From contig CANIDW010000003.1 of NCBI GenBank assembly GCA_947466165.1, positions 1 to 18,120 on the forward strand: 18,120 nucleotides of DNA. Reading direction: 5' to 3'. The notes below the pieces were generated by a model that was not told the origin of the DNA, made no database searches, and saw nothing but the letters and a program-made list of their open reading frames with translations. Both the position numbers and the translations under genes were made by a program. Shown here piece by piece: positions 13,673 to 18,120 of the stretch. How positions within the stretch are numbered: the first letter of the stretch is position 1; every line of letters starts with the position of its first letter. Origin of the DNA: Comamonadaceae bacterium. GTDB taxonomy: Bacteria > Pseudomonadota > Gammaproteobacteria > Burkholderiales > Burkholderiaceae_C.

Positions 13673-13694
13673 TGGTTCTTGCGAACCGGTACTG

Positions 13695-13700
13695 ATTCTA
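13695..13700 (-). promoter_or_regulatory. Possible -10 box of the riboswitch-permease transcript
   Basis: TAGAAT on the minus strand, five of six to the consensus, lies about 25 bases before the riboswitch and overlaps the end of the reductase gene. No convincing -35 box is visible. Confidence 0.25.
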
Positions 13701-14789
13701 ATCCAAACCCGGATCCGGCGGCACTGACACCCCCAGCAATTTGTGCAGTTTGGTGCTGGTGGTCGTGTATTGAAGCTGAATGTTTTGGTCCGGAAAAATG
13801 AGTGCGGCAGCACCGAAAGCGGCCAGTGCGCATTCGTGAAAGCCGCACAAAATGAGTTTTTTCTTGCCAGGGTAGGTGTTGATGTCACCCACTGCAAAAA
13901 TGCCAGCCACGTTGGTAGAGAATTTTTCGGTGTCGACCCGGAGCTGTTTGCGCTCCATGTCCAGCCCCCAGTTGGCTACCGGCCCGAGTTTGGGAGACAG
14001 GCCCAAGCTGACCAGCATGGCATCTAAGGGAAGTTGGAGCGAGACCCCGTTGGTGTTTATCACGTCGATCTGCGTCAATTGACCGTGTTGTGAATGCAAG
14101 GCTGTGGGCTGGCCGATCAACAACTTGATGGCCCCGCTTTCATGCAGAGCGCGCATGCGGGCCACTGCAGCAGGCGGGGCTTGAAAGTTATCGCGACGGT
14201 GAACCAGGGTCACGCTGTTTGCTCGCACAGCACCTTCTTGAGCAAAATTGACTGCCCACTCCAGGGCGGTTTCGTCCCCACCAAAGATCAACAGATTCTT
14301 TCCGGCAAAGTCAGAGGACTCGGCTGCGCTGTAGAAGACTTGTGTACCTTCAAACTTGGCCAGACCTTCTAGATGCAGGCGTCGCGACTGGAATGCGCCT
14401 GCGCCCGCCGCAATGAAAATGGTTTTGCTGATAAAAAGTGTGCCTTTAGAGGTTTGCACATCAAAGCGTCCATCGCTTCGCCGCTCAATGGCGCTGACCT
14501 CCTGGTCAAGGTGAAATACCGCACCCATGGGGGCGGACTGTTTGAGCAGGGTTGCTGTCAGGTCTTGGCCTGTGGTCGCCAGTAAGCCGGGAATGTCATA
14601 GATGGGTTTGTCTGGATACAGCGCCATGCATTGGCCGCCCGGGTGGGGCAGTGCGTCGACCACATGGGCTTTGATGTTCAGCAGACCGAGCTGAAAAACC
14701 TGAAACAGACCGACCGGGCCGGCACCGATGATCAGCGCGTCGGTTTCGATGGGGGCGACCTGCTGACCGCCTGGGGCCAGGGCCGCCAT
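13698..14789 (-). CDS. Ferredoxin-NADP reductase, thioredoxin-reductase-like type
   Basis: FAD/NAD(P)H oxidoreductase of 363 residues. GAGPVG (22-27) binds FAD, GGDETA (170-175) lies in the NADP-binding domain, and AGIFAVGDINTYPGKKK (295-311) is the second FAD motif. There is no CxxC redox pair between the domains, which separates it from true thioredoxin reductase and fits the ferredoxin-NADP reductase group known from Bacillus YumC and green sulfur bacteria. The C-terminal extension (about residues 325-363) with aromatic and basic residues is also typical. It starts 3 bases after the fdxA stop on the same strand, so ferredoxin and reductase are made from one message. This strongly supports the partner assignment. 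Confidence 0.9.
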   Translation of the reverse strand: MAALAPGGQQVAPIETDALIIGAGPVGLFQVFQLGLLNIKAHVVDALPHPGGQCMALYPDKPIYDIPGLLATTGQDLTATLLKQSAPMGAVFHLDQEVSAIERRSDGRFDVQTSKGTLFISKTIFIAAGAGAFQSRRLHLEGLAKFEGTQVFYSAAESSDFAGKNLLIFGGDETALEWAVNFAQEGAVRANSVTLVHRRDNFQAPPAAVARMRALHESGAIKLLIGQPTALHSQHGQLTQIDVINTNGVSLQLPLDAMLVSLGLSPKLGPVANWGLDMERKQLRVDTEKFSTNVAGIFAVGDINTYPGKKKLILCGFHECALAAFGAAALIFPDQNIQLQYTTTSTKLHKLLGVSVPPDPGLD

Positions 14790-14792
14790 CGC

Positions 14793-15122
14793 TCAGCGAA
14801 CCAGTTCGCCGAGTTTGTCGGTTTTGTCTTTCCAGTCGTCGGCGTCGGCCAGCGGCGCCTTGCGCTTGGTGATGCTTTTCCAGCCCGGCTGGTGCGACAG
14901 CTCGACGTTCAGTTTGATGAAGGACATCTGGTCGGCCGGCAGGTCTTCTTCGGCGTAAATGGCGTTGACCGGGCATTCGGGAATGCAAACGGCGCAGTCA
15001 ATGCACTCGTCCGGGTCAATGACCAGCATATTCGGGCCTTCGCGGAAGCAGTCCACAGGACAAACATCCACGCAGTCGGTGTACTTGCAACGGATACAGG
15101 ATTCGGAAACGACGTGGGTCAT
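14793..15122 (-). CDS. fdxA: Seven-iron ferredoxin (3Fe-4S/4Fe-4S)
   Basis: Ferredoxin of 109 residues very similar to Azotobacter ferredoxin I, shifted by one residue. Cysteines 9, 17, 21 and 50 correspond to the [3Fe-4S] ligands and 25, 40, 43 and 46 to the [4Fe-4S] ligands, with C12 the extra free cysteine. The C-terminal extension after residue 60 (ITKRKAPLADADDW...) is the family's cap. The ATG at 15122 is certain from the N-terminus (MTHVVSESC), although no clear ribosome binding site is seen. It lies 72 bases after cysN and 3 bases before the reductase gene. It transfers electrons between the reductase and unknown acceptors, possibly sulfite reduction or Fe-S and redox stress functions. 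Confidence 0.97.
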   Translation of the reverse strand: MTHVVSESCIRCKYTDCVDVCPVDCFREGPNMLVIDPDECIDCAVCIPECPVNAIYAEEDLPADQMSFIKLNVELSHQPGWKSITKRKAPLADADDWKDKTDKLGELVR

Positions 15123-15141
15123 GTTGTAGGTGCAGGGCGGT

Positions 15142-15167
15142 GAAAACCCCTTATTTTAAGAGTTTTC
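15142..15167 (-). repeat. Hairpin between cysN and fdxA
   Basis: GAAAACTCTT and AGGGGTTTTC pair over 10 bp with two G-U wobbles around an AAAATA loop. No T-tract follows on the minus strand, so it looks more like a partial terminator or processing site that lowers read-through from the cys genes into fdxA. Confidence 0.35.
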
Positions 15168-15194
15168 CCGAGCTCAATGAGGGCAGGCCCAAAA

Positions 15195-16526
15195 TCATCC
15201 CTCGCGGGCCGACAGTATCAAAGCGGCACCCGAGGTCTTGTGCGTGGCCGTATCCACCAGCACCAACGAGCCCAAAGTGCGCGATTGCGCAAAAGGCAGG
15301 GCGGCGATGGGCGCCTGCAGCACCAGTTCCACCACGCCGATGGCGTTGGCGTCGAGTTGCGTGGCCGGTTGCTGCGCCAGGGTCTGGATGTTGACCTGGT
15401 GCACGATGCGCTGAACCTTCGCCTTGACCCAGCGGTGTCCCTGCAAGGCCCAGTACAAGCGGCCGGGCAGCAAGGGCTCGTCGTCCATCCAGGCCACTGT
15501 GGCGGTCAGGGTACGTTTGCCCGGCGAGTCACCAAAGCCTTCGGTGGCCAGCAGCACGTCGCCGCGCGAGACGTCGAGTTCGCGGTCCAAAATGATGCCG
15601 GCGCTGTGGCCGGCGCGCACGGCCTTGGGGCTACGGGCATGGTCCAGCACCTCGGCCACGATGGCTATTTTGCCGCCGGGCAGCACGCTCACGCGCTGGC
15701 CGACCTGCACCGCACCGCTGGCAATGCGGCCCCAGAAAATACGGCGGCCTTGCGTGGTGTCGGCACTCGAAGAGAATTTCTCGACCCACTGCACCGGAAA
15801 GCTGAAAGGCTGGCTGATGTCGGCCGGTGTGGCAGACAGCTTTTCGAGCAAGGTCAGCAAGGTCGGGCCCTGGTAGCCGCACCAGCCGAGGTTGGCATCG
15901 ACCACGTTGTAGCCTATCAGCGCCGACACCGGCACGATGGCGTGCGCCTGGATGCCAGCGTCTTGCGTGAAGGCCTGCAGTGCCGCGCTGATGTGGGCAA
16001 AAGCCAGGGCAGGGTCTTCCACCGCGTCAAGCTTGTTGACGGCGAACACGATGGCCGGCACGCGCAGCAGTTGCACCAGCAAAGAGTGACGGCGCGTTTG
16101 CGGCAGCAGCCCGGGCAGGGCGGACTGCCAGTCAAGCTTGGTGGCGTCAACCAGCACCACGGCGGCGTCTGCGCTGGACGCGGCGGTGACCATGTTGCGG
16201 GTGTACTGCTCGTGGCCGGGCGCGTCGGCAATGATGAATTTGCGTGCGGCGGTGTTGAAGTAGCGGTAGGCCACGTCAATGGTGATGCCTTGCTCGCGCT
16301 CGGCTTGCAGGCCGTCGGTCAGCAAGGCCAGGTCGGTCTGGCCGCCGCGTTGTACGCCGGCCAGTTGGTCTTGCAGCACGGTTTTGCTGTCCACCAGCAG
16401 CCGCCCGATCAGCGTGCTTTTACCGTCATCCACGCTGCCGCAAGTGACAAAGCGCAGGGCTGCGCGAGTGTCCTGGGCGGCGTTAGCCGGCGCCTCTGGT
16501 GTTTTTATTTCAAGCGTCGTAAGCAT
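15195..16526 (-). CDS. cysN: Sulfate adenylyltransferase large subunit (GTPase)
   Basis: GTP-driven subunit of ATP sulfurylase, which activates sulfate to APS together with CysD. The 443-residue product has the EF-Tu-like GTPase motifs GSVDDGKST (30-38), DAPGHEQY (101-108) and NKLD (164-167), and ERE-GITIDVAYRYF in the switch region. The C-terminal beta-barrel domains follow (from about residue 240, QWVEKFSSSADTTQGRRIFWGRI). No APS kinase (CysC) domain is fused at the C-terminus, and the length is close to the stand-alone form. Its ATG shares one base with the cysD stop codon (TGATG), typical of translational coupling. Confidence 0.97.
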   Translation of the reverse strand: MLTTLEIKTPEAPANAAQDTRAALRFVTCGSVDDGKSTLIGRLLVDSKTVLQDQLAGVQRGGQTDLALLTDGLQAEREQGITIDVAYRYFNTAARKFIIADAPGHEQYTRNMVTAASSADAAVVLVDATKLDWQSALPGLLPQTRRHSLLVQLLRVPAIVFAVNKLDAVEDPALAFAHISAALQAFTQDAGIQAHAIVPVSALIGYNVVDANLGWCGYQGPTLLTLLEKLSATPADISQPFSFPVQWVEKFSSSADTTQGRRIFWGRIASGAVQVGQRVSVLPGGKIAIVAEVLDHARSPKAVRAGHSAGIILDRELDVSRGDVLLATEGFGDSPGKRTLTATVAWMDDEPLLPGRLYWALQGHRWVKAKVQRIVHQVNIQTLAQQPATQLDANAIGVVELVLQAPIAALPFAQSRTLGSLVLVDTATHKTSGAALILSAREG

Positions 16527-17470
16527 CAGAAATAACCTTCTTTTTTGCGCTTTTCCATGGAAGCGTCAGATGTCTTGTCGTCCATGCGGGTGGCGCCGCG
16601 TTCGCTGACGTCGGCGCTGAGTGTTTCCAGCACGATCTCGTCGGCCGTGGCGGCCGTGCTGGCCACCGGACAGGTGCAGGTGATGTCACCCACGGTGCGA
16701 AAGCGCACGGTTTTCTCGAAAGCGGTTTCACCGGCCTTGAGTGGCGTGATTCCGGTCACCGGCACCAGCAGGCCTTTGCGCTCGACCACCTGGCGCTGGT
16801 GCGCGTAGTACAGCGAAGGCAGCTCGATGTTTTCGCGCGCTATGTACTGCCAGACGTCCAGCTCGGTCCAGTTGGAGATGGGAAAGACGCGAAAGTGCTC
16901 GCCGGGTTGCAGGCGCGTGTTGAAGAGCGTCCACAGCTCGGGCCGCTGGTCTTTGGGTTGCCATTGGCCAAAAGCGTCGCGGTGCGAAAAAATGCGCTCC
17001 TTGGCGCGGGCTTTTTCTTCGTCGCGGCGGGCGCCGCCTATCAAGGCGTCAAAACGAAACTCCTCAATGGCTTCCAGCAGTGTCACCGACTGGTGCACAT
17101 TGCGCGACTCGCCCGGATGCGCCAGCCGCACGGTGCCGCGGGCCATGGAGTCTTCCACGCTGCGCACCACCAAGTCCGCGCCTAGCTGCTGGGCGCGGTA
17201 GTCGCGAAAGCCGGTCACTTCTTGGAAGTTGTGGCCGGTGTCTATCATCAGCAGCGGGTAGGGAATCTTGCCGCCGCGGCTGCTGTCCATGAAGGCTTTT
17301 TCAGCGCACTTGAGCAGCACGAGCGAGTCTTTGCCACCCGAAAACAGCAGCGTCGGCCGCTCAAAGGCGGCAGCGACTTCGCGCAGGATGAAGATGGCCT
17401 CTTCTTCCAGGGCATCCAGGTGGGCGTTGCTGAGCTGGCCCAGCAATTGGGGTTCGGTTCGGGCGTTCAA
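16526..17470 (-). CDS. cysD: Sulfate adenylyltransferase small subunit
   Basis: Catalytic subunit of ATP sulfurylase, 314 residues. The PP-loop is SGGKDS (44-49). MIDTGHNFQEVTGFRD, GGARRDEEKARAKER, FPISNWTELDVWQYI and VRFRTVGDITCTCPV are standard CysD signatures. The start is most likely the TTG at 17470. It overlaps the cysH stop as TTGA, AAAGAGA lies just before it, and the family's N-terminus fits (NARTEPQLLGQLSNAHLDALE). The frame runs open to 17563 within cysH without a better start. CysD and CysN act as one complex that adenylates sulfate, and CysH then reduces the product. Confidence 0.96.
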   Translation of the reverse strand: MNARTEPQLLGQLSNAHLDALEEEAIFILREVAAAFERPTLLFSGGKDSLVLLKCAEKAFMDSSRGGKIPYPLLMIDTGHNFQEVTGFRDYRAQQLGADLVVRSVEDSMARGTVRLAHPGESRNVHQSVTLLEAIEEFRFDALIGGARRDEEKARAKERIFSHRDAFGQWQPKDQRPELWTLFNTRLQPGEHFRVFPISNWTELDVWQYIARENIELPSLYYAHQRQVVERKGLLVPVTGITPLKAGETAFEKTVRFRTVGDITCTCPVASTAATADEIVLETLSADVSERGATRMDDKTSDASMEKRKKEGYF

Positions 17471-18120
17471 GAGGTCTCTTTGATGGGAATGATGGAAGAA
17501 ATAGCGGCGGCTTCGCCAGCCACGTGCAGGCCGCACTCTTTGGCGCTTTCCTGCTCCCACCACCAGCGGCCGGAGCGGATGTCTTCGCCCAGCGTCACAG
17601 CGCGGGTGCAGGGGGCGCAGCCGATGCTCGGAAAGAACTCGTCATGCAGCGGGTTGTAGGGAATGCTGTGCAGCGCCATGAAATGCCAGACATCGCCGGC
17701 CGTCCAGCGTGCCAACGGGTTGACCTTGGCGCGCTCGCCGGCCTGGCCGACCAGCTCGTGCTCGACGAAGTCAACGTCGGCGCGTGCGTTCGACTGCTCG
17801 CGCCGCAAACCGGTGAGCCAGCCTTTATGGCCCGCCAGTGCCCGGCCCAGCGGCTCCATCTTTCGGATCCCGCAGCATTGCTTGCGCAGGTCCACGCTCT
17901 CGTACATGGCCTTGTCACCGTGGGTGCTGACAAAGGCGCTGGCAGCTTCAAGTTGTGGGCGAAACACCCGTACGGGGCGGGCGTAGCGCGCTTCGATGCG
18001 GCCGATCAGAGCTAAGGTTTGCGCATGCAGCAGGCCGGTGTCCAGCACAAACACGCTGCAGTCGATGCCGACCTCACCCAGCAGGTGGGTGATGACCATG
18101 TCTTCAGCGCCCAGGCTGGA
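17467..18120 (-). CDS. cysH: Adenylyl-sulfate (APS) reductase, assimilatory, 5' end outside window
   Basis: Partial: the frame continues past the window edge (SSLGAED precedes the internal ATG at 18099), so about 218 C-terminal residues are seen. The PP-loop-like PAPS/APS reductase fold is shown by FVLDTGLLHAQT, TGLRREQS and VNPLARWTAGDVWHFM. Two cysteine pairs, QCCGIRK and GCAPCTR, are the [4Fe-4S] ligands of APS reductases; enterobacterial PAPS reductases lack them. The C-terminal CGLH carries the catalytic cysteine (KECGLH). The enzyme therefore should reduce APS directly to sulfite with thioredoxin. It is cotranscribed with cysD, whose start codon overlaps its stop. Confidence 0.95.
   Translation of the reverse strand, partial: SSLGAEDMVITHLLGEVGIDCSVFVLDTGLLHAQTLALIGRIEARYARPVRVFRPQLEAASAFVSTHGDKAMYESVDLRKQCCGIRKMEPLGRALAGHKGWLTGLRREQSNARADVDFVEHELVGQAGERAKVNPLARWTAGDVWHFMALHSIPYNPLHDEFFPSIGCAPCTRAVTLGEDIRSGRWWWEQESAKECGLHVAGEAAAISSIIPIKETS

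Noticed and set aside
15177..16535. A plus-strand open frame of 452 codons lying opposite cysN, slightly longer than cysN itself
   Set aside because: The minus strand encodes an unmistakable CysN. The opposite frame has a composition rich in H, R, G, Q and V with no recognisable motif, as expected from the antisense of a GC-rich gene.

Overview
The window is chromosomal DNA from a betaproteobacterium, most likely a Comamonadaceae member of the Rhodoferax/Polaromonas type. This rests on gene content and protein character: a lone Bug-type periplasmic binding protein, an Azotobacter-type FdxA next to a thioredoxin-reductase-like ferredoxin-NADP reductase, an APS-type CysH with CysD/CysN, and a thiOSGE thiamine operon. 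The genus is inferred. Coding density is high, no intergenic gap exceeds about 225 bases, and I see no transposase, integrase, phage gene or CRISPR array.

Left part (1-5954). Single housekeeping genes on both strands: endonuclease III (nth, minus), a LysN-like PLP aminotransferase (plus), an exported dienelactone hydrolase-like protein and a glyoxalase II-like hydrolase (both minus, possibly one transcript), a bacterial SUI1/YciH-type factor (plus), a lone MASE1-like membrane protein (plus) and a Bug-family solute receptor (plus).

Middle (5967-7881). A ParA/MinD-like ATPase gene (plus) is divergent from two tightly linked unrecognised genes (minus): a coiled-coil protein with a disordered N-terminus and a two-span membrane protein with a charged tail. 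The AT-rich gap between them carries an imperfect inverted repeat that could be an operator. There is no ParB and no visible parS, so this looks like an orphan ParA positioning or surface-patterning cassette, not a plasmid partition locus. It is the best candidate here for an undescribed system. It ends at a strong bidirectional terminator shared with tRNA-Asn(GUU).

Thiamine region (7981-13672). thiO-thiS-thiG-thiE forms a minus-strand operon headed by a TPP riboswitch. thiD is divergent from it and has no riboswitch of its own. Next comes a CytX-type NCS1 permease, probably for the pyrimidine precursor, with a second TPP riboswitch. Thiazole synthesis and phosphate coupling are thus under one TPP switch and pyrimidine salvage under another. 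thiC is outside the window. ThiE carries an unusual N-terminal extension of about 110 residues.

Right part (13698-18120). All genes are on the minus strand: cysH (5' end outside the window), cysD and cysN overlap each other and make up sulfate activation and APS reduction; fdxA and a ferredoxin-NADP reductase follow. The cysteine pairs of CysH and the lack of an adjacent cysC point to direct reduction of APS. The ferredoxin pair could supply electrons to sulfur assimilation, but that link is inferred from position only.
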